Below, in pieces: positions 46,089-54,680 of a stretch of DNA of 64,000 bases. Each line of letters opens with the position of its first letter. Within the stretch, counting starts at the first letter, position 1. Made by a program: the position numbers and the translations under genes. The notes under the pieces were generated by a model. It was not told the origin of the DNA and ran no database searches. It saw only the letters and a program-made list of their open reading frames with translations. The stretch covers positions 45,957 through 109,956 of the forward strand of contig NZ_JBMERD010000010.1 in NCBI RefSeq assembly GCF_048820935.1, written 5' to 3'. This stretch comes from Algicoccus sp048820935 (GTDB lineage Bacteria; Pseudomonadota; Gammaproteobacteria; Burkholderiales; Burkholderiaceae_B).

Positions 46089-47093
46089 ATGACAACACTT
46101 ATGAAAAAAACCGTCCGTGCACTGACCGGTGTCAGCGTCGCTATGACGATGGCAGGTGTATTAACGACAGCAAATGCTCAAAAAGCAGATGTGGGCAAGT
46201 ATCCAGAACGTCCAGTACATATGATCGTGGCGTATGCCCCCGGTGGCGCAACCGATATCGTTGCCCGTTTGGTGGGTGCTAAATTGCAGGAGCGTTTAGG
46301 TCAGCCTGTTGTGATTGATAATAAACCTGGTGGTGGAACTAATATCGGAACCGGAGAAGCGGCTCGTTCAAAACCGGATGGCTATACACTCCTAATGGCA
46401 ACTGTGGCACAGGCTATTGGCCCCGCCATTTATGAAAAACTACCCTATGACACGCTGAAAGATTTTGATTTTGTCACCATGACGATGACCTCTCCAAGCG
46501 TACTCGTTGTCAACAAAGATGTGCCCATTCACAGCGTGCAGGAATTGATTGAGTGGGCGAAAGCACATCCTGGCGAATTGTCGCTGGCATCATCTGGAAC
46601 AGGTGGTTCACCCCATTTGGCTTCTGAGTTATTTAAGTTGCGCACAGGCATTGATTATTTGCACGTGCCTTATAAGGGCGGCGGTCCAGCCATGCAAGAC
46701 GTATTGGCCGGTGTTGTGATGGGTGGATTTAAAACAGCAACCAATACGATGCCTCAAATTCGTGCAGGGCTTGTGCGACCCTTGGCTGTTGCCGCACCAG
46801 AGCGCTTAAAAGACTTGCCAGATGTGCCCACTATGGCTGAGGCTGGTGTGGCTGACTTTAATGTGTCTTCTTGGAATGGTCTGATGGTTCCCAAAGGAAC
46901 ACCCGAGCCAATCATTGACCTCATCGCAAAAGAAACACTTGAGGCTTTGAAAGATCCGGAAGTCATTGCCCAGTTTGAAAGCCGAGCATCGACACCCGGA
47001 AATATGTCCAAAGAGGAATTTACGGAGTTTGTTAAAAAAGAACTCCAAACTTGGAAAGAAGTTGCAGATGCAGCAGGTGTCAAAATTAATTAA
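46089..47093 (+). CDS. Bug/TctC-family periplasmic substrate-binding protein
   Basis: A 334-aa secreted binding protein. The signal region ends at TTANA-QKADVGKYPERPVHMIV; the Bug blocks AYAPGGATDIVARLVG, VVIDNKPGGGTNIGTGEAA and DYLHVPYKGGGPAMQDVLAG follow. AGGAG precedes the ATG. It is divergent from the IclR gene and belongs to the same catabolic island as the Bug gene at 41,213. The two differ enough to bind different ligands. Confidence 0.92.
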   Translation: MTTLMKKTVRALTGVSVAMTMAGVLTTANAQKADVGKYPERPVHMIVAYAPGGATDIVARLVGAKLQERLGQPVVIDNKPGGGTNIGTGEAARSKPDGYTLLMATVAQAIGPAIYEKLPYDTLKDFDFVTMTMTSPSVLVVNKDVPIHSVQELIEWAKAHPGELSLASSGTGGSPHLASELFKLRTGIDYLHVPYKGGGPAMQDVLAGVVMGGFKTATNTMPQIRAGLVRPLAVAAPERLKDLPDVPTMAEAGVADFNVSSWNGLMVPKGTPEPIIDLIAKETLEALKDPEVIAQFESRASTPGNMSKEEFTEFVKKELQTWKEVADAAGVKIN

Positions 47094-47110
47094 TTAAGTT
47101 TTCTGCGCAC

Positions 47111-47145
47111 ACCCCCACCTGAAATCCTATGGTTTAGGTGGGGGT
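47111..47145 (+). terminator. strong hairpin after the second Bug gene
   Basis: A perfect 10-bp GC-rich stem (ACCCCCACCT at 47,111-47,120 with AGGTGGGGGT at 47,136-47,145), extended by inner AAATCC/GGTTT pairs. No T run follows, so termination is likely but not certain. The 165 bp beyond it up to 47,311 hold nothing I recognise. Confidence 0.6.
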
Positions 47146-47311
47146 CAAAAGTCGAGGCAGAAACTGTTTTCGAGCAGAATAAAGCAAGAACCAAACCGCA
47201 ATCATCAGCGGAGTTGTGAGTTTGCCGTGAGGCGCTAACTACGTATCACGCTCTTAACTGTGAAGCGGTAAGTTCCAGCCTGAACTCATTTAAGGCAGAT
47301 TAGAGTGGAGG

Positions 47312-48103
47312 TTATTCATCGTTTTCGTTGTCAATGTCTTGTTTGCGAATGCTTCGAAAAACTGTGATGTAAGTCGGATAGAAACTGCAGTACAGCACGC
47401 TGGCAACAAACAAGTTGGCGGGTACCTGTAAGACAGCAGCGACTTGCAGTGACACCAGATTGGCGATGACACCAAAAATGACATCGACTGCATTGAAAAT
47501 TCCAAACCAGATGAGCGCGTATAGCGCCAATGACCATTTGTTGCGCCAGCAAGCCACTGCGCTATAAAACAATGAGCGAGTCACTGCAATTCCGTGCCAA
47601 CCCACAAGGACAGGGGCGTACCAAAACAAGGCAGCCAAAATGAAATACAGCACCGTAAAGATCATCACGGGTTTATTCAGAATCTGGCTAAACTGAGTTA
47701 GATCTTGAGCCTCATCTAAGGATTGCAAAGCCATCGAGAGCTCAGTATGAAATGGCAAGAACGCCACCAATGCTGCGAGCAAACTAATGGCCATGTACAA
47801 ACCACCTAAACGAAGTAGTTTGCCAAACAATGCTTTCTCTTTAAGAGGTTTGAACCATTCAGAAAAGACTGGACGTTCGCCATTGTGAATGCGACGACAG
47901 GCGGTCAAAGTCAAAAAAGTGATCGTTGGAACCAGCGTGATAAAAATCATGGGTCCAATCGGGGCAATCAGCATGGCTAGGATTAATCCCAAGCTGATCA
48001 TCATGGTCCATGTGAATAACACAGCTGGCTGCGTGCGAAACAGAATCCAACCCATGCGGATCCATTGCCAGCCAGCTAGTATCGGTAGTCGTTGAGCTTG
48101 CAT
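47312..48103 (-). CDS. BPSS1780-family membrane protein
   Basis: A 263-aa integral membrane protein with about six hydrophobic helices. The early WQWIRMGWILFRTQPAVLF and LTACRRIHNGERPVFSEWF segments match the BPSS1780 family, common in betaproteobacteria and of unknown function. Its ATG overlaps the homoserine kinase stop by one base, so the two are translationally coupled. This gene pairing is common in Burkholderiales. Confidence 0.82.
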   Translation of the reverse strand: MQAQRLPILAGWQWIRMGWILFRTQPAVLFTWTMMISLGLILAMLIAPIGPMIFITLVPTITFLTLTACRRIHNGERPVFSEWFKPLKEKALFGKLLRLGGLYMAISLLAALVAFLPFHTELSMALQSLDEAQDLTQFSQILNKPVMIFTVLYFILAALFWYAPVLVGWHGIAVTRSLFYSAVACWRNKWSLALYALIWFGIFNAVDVIFGVIANLVSLQVAAVLQVPANLFVASVLYCSFYPTYITVFRSIRKQDIDNENDE

Positions 48104-49080
48104 CAGTTCGCCTCTAGCAAGGGTTCAATGACGCCATGCACGCGTTCGTGCAAGATTCGCTCGAAATGCGTGGGGTCGTGTGGCTTGAGTGATTGTGCTT
48201 CACGCGGAAAATGAAAATCATTCAGGCGTGAAATCCAAAATCTCAGTGCGGCTGCTTGTAAGACGGAAGGCCACAGGGTTGCTTCTTGCGTTGTGAATGG
48301 ACGTAATTTCTTATAGCCGCGCAACCAGGCATGAACACGAATAGGATCCAAAACACCTGTTTTCAGATCAATGCACCAGTCATTCACAGCCACTGCGACG
48401 TCAAACAACCATGTGTCGACACCCGCAAAATAAAAATCAATGACGCCGCCCATGACAGGCTCTGTTTCAGTCCCTGTAAAAAGCACGTTGTCTCGAAAGA
48501 AATCACAATGTGCTGGGCCGCTGGGTAAATCGGCATAGGCCCCGTTTTGTGTCAGGCGAATTTGCTCAGCCAATGTGTTCTCTAATAGTGTGCGTTGCGC
48601 ATCATTTAAGAAAGGCAACACTTTTGGGACGGTTTCTTCCCACCAAGGTAATCCGCGCAAATTAGGCTGATGAATGGTGAAGTCTTTTGCGGCGAGATGG
48701 ATACGGGCTTGCGTATAAGCGGCAATTTCACAATGTTGAGCAGTTGGTGCAGCCACCCATTGGCCGGGTAATCGAGTCGCAATGATGCAAGGTTTGCCAT
48801 TGAGCATGCCTAGACGTTTGTCATCGTGACGGGTTTGTGGCATAGGTACCGCCACACCATGATTGGCCAAATGAAACATCAGTTCGACATAAAACGGCAA
48901 TTGCTCAAACGTCAGCACTTCAAAGAGCGTGAGTACAAAATTTCCCTGGGTTGTATTCAGAAAAAAGTTGGAGTTTTCAATGCCGGCTGAAATGCCTGTG
49001 AGACTGATCAGTTCTCCGAGATCATAGTGAGACAAAAGTTCGCGGGCGTCGGCCTCGCTAACAGGAGTAAAAACAGCCAT
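48103..49080 (-). CDS. thrB: homoserine kinase, choline-kinase-like type
   Basis: A 325-aa homoserine kinase of the type related to aminoglycoside and choline kinases (ThrB in Pseudomonas and Burkholderia), not the GHMP type. It shows the N-terminal GISAGIENSNFFL nucleotide loop, the catalytic GPAHCDFFRDNVLF (HxDxxxxN) and GGVIDFYFAGVDTWLFD, with the metal-binding Asp. It phosphorylates homoserine for threonine synthesis. ATG at 49,080 is chosen over the longer frame to 49,131. Confidence 0.94.
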   Translation of the reverse strand: MAVFTPVSEADARELLSHYDLGELISLTGISAGIENSNFFLNTTQGNFVLTLFEVLTFEQLPFYVELMFHLANHGVAVPMPQTRHDDKRLGMLNGKPCIIATRLPGQWVAAPTAQHCEIAAYTQARIHLAAKDFTIHQPNLRGLPWWEETVPKVLPFLNDAQRTLLENTLAEQIRLTQNGAYADLPSGPAHCDFFRDNVLFTGTETEPVMGGVIDFYFAGVDTWLFDVAVAVNDWCIDLKTGVLDPIRVHAWLRGYKKLRPFTTQEATLWPSVLQAAALRFWISRLNDFHFPREAQSLKPHDPTHFERILHERVHGVIEPLLEAN

Positions 49081-49383
49081 TATTGTGTATTCGACGAAAA
49101 AACTGTTGATCGTATGTGGACGTTTTGCCACGGGTCTTATGATTGTAGACTACTCGGTCACACAACTGGGTGGAGCGAATGACTGTCTTCATGAACATCC
49201 GTCTGTTTGCGCGGGTTGATTTACTATTTTTGGTTAATTTCTGACTAAAAATGTGCAGTTGTCTTATTAAAATATAAAGTGTTGCTATGATGCAGACATG
49301 ATGTCGGCGCAAGACGTTGCAGTGATTTTTACGTCATTTCGACAACGAACATTATTTAAGTTTTATTTCAACGGAGAATCCAT
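49081..49383. other. divergent intergenic region thrB / metallochaperone
   Basis: No gene is visible in 303 bp. It must hold promoters for both directions. A weak -10 (TATGAT near 49,286) with TTATTA 16 bp upstream could serve the chaperone gene. I see no clear copper-type (CueR) palindrome. Confidence 0.35.
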
Positions 49384-49596
49384 ATGAAATTTCACGTTCC
49401 AGATATGAGTTGTAATCATTGTGTCTCCAGCATCACCAAAGCTGTGCACACCCTGTCGCCCGATGCGAATGTGGTGTGTGATCTGACTGATCGCGTGGTG
49501 CAAATTGAGGGGTTGGATACCCAAGGTCCTGATGTCGTGACGCAAGCACTGTCCGATATCGGATTTGATTCGACACTGGTGCAAGCACAAGCTTAA
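49384..49596 (+). CDS. heavy-metal-associated domain protein (CopZ-like metallochaperone)
   Basis: A 70-aa HMA domain with the metal site MSCNHC (MxCxxC, residues 9-14) and the usual beta-alpha-beta-beta-alpha-beta length. These proteins carry Cu(I) or similar soft metals to P-type ATPases. No copA-type ATPase or regulator gene lies nearby, so the gene is an orphan here. GGAG lies seven bases before the ATG, and a strong terminator follows. Confidence 0.92.
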   Translation: MKFHVPDMSCNHCVSSITKAVHTLSPDANVVCDLTDRVVQIEGLDTQGPDVVTQALSDIGFDSTLVQAQA

Positions 49597-49680
49597 AGCA
49601 TTTAAGGGTTTAAAGCGCTGCAAGAAGTGTCTCTTTTGTTCGTTTTACCTCTCTCGAGGCTCTGGTGAAAACCACAGTAT

Positions 49681-49736
49681 TCCCGCTGTCTCTAAAGTCG
49701 AGCTTTAATCGATTCTAAAGATAGCGGGATTTTTTA
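49681..49736 (+). terminator. terminator of the metallochaperone gene
   Basis: A long stem, TCCCGCTGTCTCTAAAG (49,681-49,697) with CTAAAGATAGCGGGA (49,715-49,729), imperfect in the middle and followed by a TTTTTT run. It lies 85 bp after the stop. Confidence 0.85.
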
Positions 49737-49892
49737 TACCTCATTGTTTTTATGCCCTACAGATTGGATTTGATGAGCTGGGGAGGTTAAAGTTTCAATA
49801 TGAGAGCTAAGAGATTCTTTTGTGCGAGTGTTAGAATTGTGCAATTCGGGTGTTGATACACAAAAAGCTGACCAGATCGCCGACAGGAAATA

Positions 49893-50618
49893 GTGTTCGA
49901 AATGGTGACCCGGCCACGATCAGGCTGCTGCGATGGTGTGCATGTGCCACCAAGAACTTTGAAAGCCAAGTTTGATGCCCTGTGTGTCAACATAGACCTG
50001 AGTCATATCAATATCAAGCGTGTTGTCGAAAATATTCGAGCGAACACGACCGTATATACGCCAGTTGTCGAGATGATTGTGAATGCAATTCAGGCAATTG
50101 ATGCGACAGCACGCCATGATGGAAAAATACAGATTCGTGTGCGACGTAGTACTCAAACTAAGTTGGATACAGGCTTGCCGCAGGTCACAGGTTTCGAGAT
50201 TATAGATAACGGCATTGGTTTTAATGATACGCAGCGAAACTCATTCGATACGCTCTATACCGATTTAAAAATTACTGAAGGTGGTAAAGGGTTTGGTCGT
50301 TTTACTGGTCTGAAATATTTCAACAATGTGTATGTTCAGAGCGTATATCGGGATAGTGATGTCTTCAAAGATCGGTGCTTTTCAATGGGAAAAACGCACG
50401 AGATCATCGTCGCTGAAAAAGTCACCTTAAGCGATAAGCAGGAGACAGGAACGGTGGTCACGCTCGAGAGTTTAAAGACGGGACGAGTCTTTGACAAGAA
50501 GTTAGCGACCATCGCTCGCAGTCTCGTGGAACGGTTATTGCCTTATTTCATCACACACAATTACATTTGCCAGAAATTATTCTCTCTGAGCAAGATGGGC
50601 ATGACACGATTTGTTTGA
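49893..50618 (+). pseudogene. GHKL-type ATPase domain, N-terminal part of a frameshifted gene
   Basis: A 241-aa frame with a GHKL (HSP90/MutL/histidine-kinase type) ATP site: the N box EMIVNAIQAID (60-70), G1 box DNGIGF (105-110) and G2 box GGKGFGRF (130-137). It reads well to about residue 223 (LLPYFITHNYIC), then runs for 18 residues in a poor frame and stops. The -1 frame continues the protein in the next entry, so one base appears to be missing near 50,567-50,570. The start may be GTG at 49,893 or ATG at 49,902; AGGAAA lies just upstream. It sits alone between two terminator-flanked units, as a mobile defence gene might. Confidence 0.8.
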
Positions 50619-52000
50619 ATAATTTTGTGAATAACGAACTGTCAGCAGTCATTCAAGAGTTTGATATTGGTCGCAATTCCTTTACGCTCAAGGCGTTAGA
50701 TACGCAAGAGACTTTTTTGGTGCGAGTCTTTAAGTTCTATTCACCGCGAAACCAAAAAAGCCGAATTAGCCTTGTTGCACACAAGCGCGAAGTCGCTGGA
50801 TCAGTAATTCACAAATATATTCCAGAGTTTGTCGATGAGTTTTTTGAAAACGATCACAACAACGAAATAGAGGCTGTACGCAATTACATCGTCAAAGCGT
50901 ATGTTTTTGGTTCTTATCTTGATAACAACGTTTCATTGGAGCGCGGTGGTTTCGAGTTTCAGATGGAAAATGACCTTCTACTCGGGATCGGGCAGGCTCA
51001 GATTGAACAAAAAGCAGCTGCGATCGCTCGTGAAGCGATGGGGGTCGACATTACGGTACGACAGGCGAAAAAAGTAGAGCGTGTGCAGTCTTATGTCGAC
51101 GAGTATGCGCCGTGGCACAAAACCATCATCGGAAAGATTGATCTGAGCTTGATGCCTTATGATCCAAGTCCCGAAGAGATTGAAACCAGATTGCAAAAAG
51201 AGAAGTTTGCACAAGAACTTGCTATCAAACGCGATGTAGCGAAGCTCATGACACAGGTGAATTTCGAGATCTCCCAAGCATGCGTGGTCGATATCGTCAA
51301 TAAGATGTCTGACACCAGCAAAAACGATCTGATTCACTACGTTGCATTACGCCGACAAGTGTTAGAAATTTTTGGTAAAAGCCTTCAAATAAATGAATCT
51401 GGTAGGTACGCCTGCGAAGGGGTGGTGCATGATATTATTTTTCCACTCAAAGGCGATACCGATAACACGTCATTTCAGGATCACAACCTCTGGATTATTG
51501 ATGAGCGTCTAAATCTCACAACGTATGTTTGCTCTGATCGGCCACTTAACGGTGCGAATACTGATCGCCCAGATCTGCTGGTCTATAACAAACGGGTTCT
51601 GTTCCGAGGTGATAACGAAGTCAGTAACCCCATGACGATCTTCGAGTTTAAAAAGCCGCAGTGTGATGCTTTTGTGAATCCATCTTCTCGAGAAGAACCT
51701 GTCCAACAAATCGTGCGCTATGTGAACGATATTCGAGATGGCAAATACAAGACTCCCGAAGGTCGCAAGATTTTAATTTCGGACAACACACCGATCTATG
51801 GCTACGTTGTGTGTGATCTGACAAGCAAAGCCGAAACGTGGCTTGATCGTGAAAAAAACTTTACGCACATGCCTGACCGACTTGGCTGGTTTCAGTGGGT
51901 GGGGAATATTAATCTCTATGTGGAAGTGATCAGTTGGGATAAGGTGCTGCAAGATGCAAAGAAGCGCAGTGAGATTTTTTTCCAGAAATTAGGTATTTAA
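50567..52000 (+). pseudogene. PD-(D/E)XK nuclease-like C-terminal part of the same frameshifted gene
   Basis: A 477-aa frame open from a TTG at 50,567 with no ribosome site. It begins PEIILSEQDG, a natural continuation of the GHKL part. Residues 60-290 form a helical region rich in charge. The C-terminal third has the nuclease pattern RPDLL (Asp336), a hydrophobic strand, then FEFKKP (Glu360-x-Lys362), preceded by HNLWIIDERL. GHKL ATPase plus nuclease in one chain recalls single-gene anti-phage or restriction proteins; the exact family is not recognised. It could be a pseudogene, a sequencing error, or two subunits. Confidence 0.75.
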
Positions 52001-52059
52001 TGTAATCGCCATTTGGAGCGCTCATTTGTAGCTGCCATTCACAGGCGTAATGTGTACAA

Positions 52060-52088
52060 CTGGGACTTGATCTATGACCAAGTCCCAG
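52060..52088. terminator. bidirectional hairpin between the nuclease-like gene and catalase
   Basis: A perfect 10-bp stem, CTGGGACTTG (52,060-52,069) with CAAGTCCCAG (52,079-52,088), between two convergent genes. No strong T run follows on either strand, so it is a likely but weak terminator. Confidence 0.5.
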
Positions 52089-52097
52089 CGTGATCCG

Positions 52098-53624
52098 TTA
52101 GGCGGGGAGTGCGACCAACGGATTACCAAACATAGGATCATCTTTCTTCGAAGCCAGTGCTTTATCCAGATCAATGCCCAATGCTTTGGCGACACCTGCA
52201 CCGTATGCTGGATCAGCTGCGTGACAGTTACGGATGTGGCGGAATTTCACAAACTCCACGGCATCACCCATCGCACGGGCGGTATTACCGAACAAGGCTT
52301 CTTGCTGCTCCGGGGTCATCAGTCGAAACAGTTGTCCGGGCTGATCGAAGTAATTGTTGTCTTCTTTGTCGAATGACCAGTGTTTTGCTTCACCACTTAA
52401 ACGCAGGGGTGGCTCAGTAAATTCAGGTTGTGCTTGCCACTGATTAAAGCTGTTGGGCTCGTAATGTGGGCGTGAACCGTAGTTAGAATCCACACGACCA
52501 TAACCGTCACGGTGATTACTAAAGACCGGGCAGCGAGCTTTGTTCACTGGAATCTGCTGGTAGTTGGTCCCCAAACGGTAGCGTTGTGCATCGGCATAGT
52601 TAAAGAGACGAGCTTGCAGCATGCGGTCTGGACTCACACCGATACCTGGTACGAGGTTGCTGGGTGAGAAGGCAGATTGCTCGACATCCAGGAAGAAGTT
52701 TTCTGGATTGCGATTGAGTTCAAACTCACCCACTTCGATCAGTGGATAGTCTTTGTGTGGCCAGACTTTGGTCAGGTCAAATGGGTGGTAAGGCACTTTT
52801 TCAGCTTCGAGTTCAGGCATGATCTGAACATACATGGTCCATTTTGGATAGTCGCCACGCTCAATGGCATCAAAGAGGTCGCGTTGGCTGCTTTCACGAC
52901 ATTCGCCAATCAACTTGGCGGCTTCTTGATCGGTCAGATTCTGAATGCCTTGCTGTGTCTTAAAGTGCATCTTGACCCAGAAACGTTCGCCTTTGCTATT
53001 CCAGAAGCTATACGTATGGGAGCTAAAGCCGTGCATGTGGCGATAGCTGGCAGGAATGCCGCGGTCGCTCATGGTGATGGTGACTTGGTGCAAGGATTCA
53101 GGCACGAGCGTCCAGAAGTCCCAGTTGTTGGTGGCGTTGCGCAAGTTAGTGTGTGGATCACGCTTGACGGCTTTGTTCAGATCTGGGAACTGGCGTGGAT
53201 CACGCATAAAAAAGACGGGTGTGTTGTTGCCAACCATGTCCCAGTTGCCTTGTTCTGTATAAAACTTCAGCGCAAAACCACGGATGTCGCGCTCTGCATC
53301 GGCTGCACCACGCTCGCCTGCGACTGTGGTGAAGCGGGCAAACATTTCAGTCTTTTTACCCACTTTGCTAAAAATATCTGCACAGGTGTATTGAGTAATG
53401 TCGTGAGTGACGGTAAAAGTACCGAAAGCGCCTGAACCTTTGGCATGCATACGACGCTCAGGAATGACTTCACGCACAAAACTGGCCAGTTTTTCGTTCA
53501 ACCAATTGTCTTGTGCTAGTAAAGGCCCACGTGGACCAGCGGTTAGGCTATCGCGGTTGTTGGCGACGGGTGCGCCAAAATCTGTCGTGAGGTGTGTGAC
53601 GGGACATTTGGATTTGTCTGTCAT
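52098..53624 (-). CDS. katA: monofunctional heme catalase
   Basis: Decomposes hydrogen peroxide. The 508-aa small-subunit catalase shows the active-site His in RMHAKGSGAFGTF (the catalytic His follows ERR), the Asn in NNTPVFFMRDP and the proximal heme Tyr in RLFNYADAQRYRLG. The FDLTKVWPHKDYPLIEVGE and NQWQAQPEF blocks are also typical. GGAG precedes the ATG. It lies beside the N-ATPase operon but is separated from it by an inverted repeat and a gap. Confidence 0.96.
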   Translation of the reverse strand: MTDKSKCPVTHLTTDFGAPVANNRDSLTAGPRGPLLAQDNWLNEKLASFVREVIPERRMHAKGSGAFGTFTVTHDITQYTCADIFSKVGKKTEMFARFTTVAGERGAADAERDIRGFALKFYTEQGNWDMVGNNTPVFFMRDPRQFPDLNKAVKRDPHTNLRNATNNWDFWTLVPESLHQVTITMSDRGIPASYRHMHGFSSHTYSFWNSKGERFWVKMHFKTQQGIQNLTDQEAAKLIGECRESSQRDLFDAIERGDYPKWTMYVQIMPELEAEKVPYHPFDLTKVWPHKDYPLIEVGEFELNRNPENFFLDVEQSAFSPSNLVPGIGVSPDRMLQARLFNYADAQRYRLGTNYQQIPVNKARCPVFSNHRDGYGRVDSNYGSRPHYEPNSFNQWQAQPEFTEPPLRLSGEAKHWSFDKEDNNYFDQPGQLFRLMTPEQQEALFGNTARAMGDAVEFVKFRHIRNCHAADPAYGAGVAKALGIDLDKALASKKDDPMFGNPLVALPA

Positions 53625-53674
53625 GTTGGTGCTCTCCTTGTTTTAATTCATCAGCCATGCGTGACTGATTCAAC

Positions 53675-53712
53675 GCCATAGACGCTTTATTGATTCGGAA
53701 AGTGTCTATGGC
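53675..53712. repeat. inverted repeat between katA and atpG
   Basis: GCCATAGACGCTTT (53,675-53,688) and AAAGTGTCTATGGC (53,699-53,712) form a 14-bp stem with one G-T pair. It lies upstream of katA and downstream of atpG, both on the minus strand. It could end the ATPase transcript, although no T run follows, or be a katA operator. TTCTCATTCAGG-type flanks show nothing further. Confidence 0.55.
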
Positions 53713-53796
53713 ACAATGTAGTGAAACCGTTCTTAACCACAGTATTACATGAAAAGAATTCTGAGTGACTTGATTCAGGTTTTGTTGGAAGCATTC

Positions 53797-54672
53797 TCAT
53801 TCAGGCGTATGACCAATCAAGATATCCATCAGTTCCTGAGTAATGGCATCTTGACGTTGATTCGAAATCTCACGTTGTACGGCTTCAAGTCGTTCATCGA
53901 CACTTTGTTCAGCCTGCTGCATGATGGCCAAGCGTGCTGCATTTTCTGTGACCATGGCTTGAGCTGCCGCCTGAAAGATACTGGCAAACAGATGGTTTTG
54001 CAGTAAAGCACTGAGCAGTTTGGGTGGCGTTAAACCCAGTTTGGGTAAAGAGCGTGAAGGCCAGCGCTGCGGGGCTTGTAGCAACGATGGATTGAGGGGC
54101 AGCAAAGCTTGCGTAATCGGCTCACGACCGGCATGTTCGATACGGTGTGTATAAATCAGATCCACCGTGGCAGTTTCAAACCCTGTTTGTGCGGTGAGTG
54201 CTTGAATACGAGTGACGATTTCACTGGCGAGTCGCCCTAAACCATCAACTGAAGCCGGTGGCGTTAAGCGCTCCAAAATGGGAATGCGATGCTCATATAG
54301 AGCGTTTTGTAATTTGGCACCGATACACAAGATACTGAGATTGTCTGCATCGCGTTGCGTGCGGTAATCCTGAATCTGATTGGCCACAAGCTCGTTGTAG
54401 TTTCCACAAAACCCGTGATCCGAACCAAATGCCACGAGGATGTGACGACTCTGGGCGTTGATACCCCGGTTTTGTTGTTGGGTCGGTGCACACCACGCGT
54501 AGGCCTGTAATCCGGCACGCACGGCATCATGAAACGCTTCAATCGAGACGGCAGCTTGCTCATAAGGTGGTGCATTAATGGCTGCAAGCGTTTTCATGGT
54601 GCGCACAATCCCTCGGATACTACTGAGGACTTGCGCTTGCCGGGTGAGTTGTTCCAGATTCTGAGACACCAA
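53797..54672 (-). CDS. atpG: N-type ATPase gamma subunit
   Basis: A 291-aa central-stalk subunit, last gene of the operon. It has a gamma-type N-terminal helix (LTRQAQVLSSIRGIVRTMKTLAAINAP), the central Rossmann-like part (FGSDHGFCGNYNE), and a C-terminal helix ending in NQRQDAITQELMDILIG. It follows atpA by eight bases. N-ATPase gamma chains diverge from the housekeeping form, and this one does too. Confidence 0.93.
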   Translation of the reverse strand: MVSQNLEQLTRQAQVLSSIRGIVRTMKTLAAINAPPYEQAAVSIEAFHDAVRAGLQAYAWCAPTQQQNRGINAQSRHILVAFGSDHGFCGNYNELVANQIQDYRTQRDADNLSILCIGAKLQNALYEHRIPILERLTPPASVDGLGRLASEIVTRIQALTAQTGFETATVDLIYTHRIEHAGREPITQALLPLNPSLLQAPQRWPSRSLPKLGLTPPKLLSALLQNHLFASIFQAAAQAMVTENAARLAIMQQAEQSVDERLEAVQREISNQRQDAITQELMDILIGHTPE

Positions 54673-54680
54673 TGAGCCTC

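Noticed and set aside
47160..47311. Insertion-sequence remnant between the second Bug gene and the BPSS1780 gene
   Set aside because: The sequence looks compositionally odd, but I found no terminal repeats, target duplication or transposase fragment.
50560..50580. Programmed -1 frameshifting in the GHKL/nuclease gene
   Set aside because: No slippery heptamer or downstream structure of the usual kind is visible; a one-base loss is simpler.
52677..53435. A 252-aa plus-strand ORF opposite katA
   Set aside because: It is a long antisense frame produced by the codon bias of a strongly supported catalase gene, with no recognisable domain.
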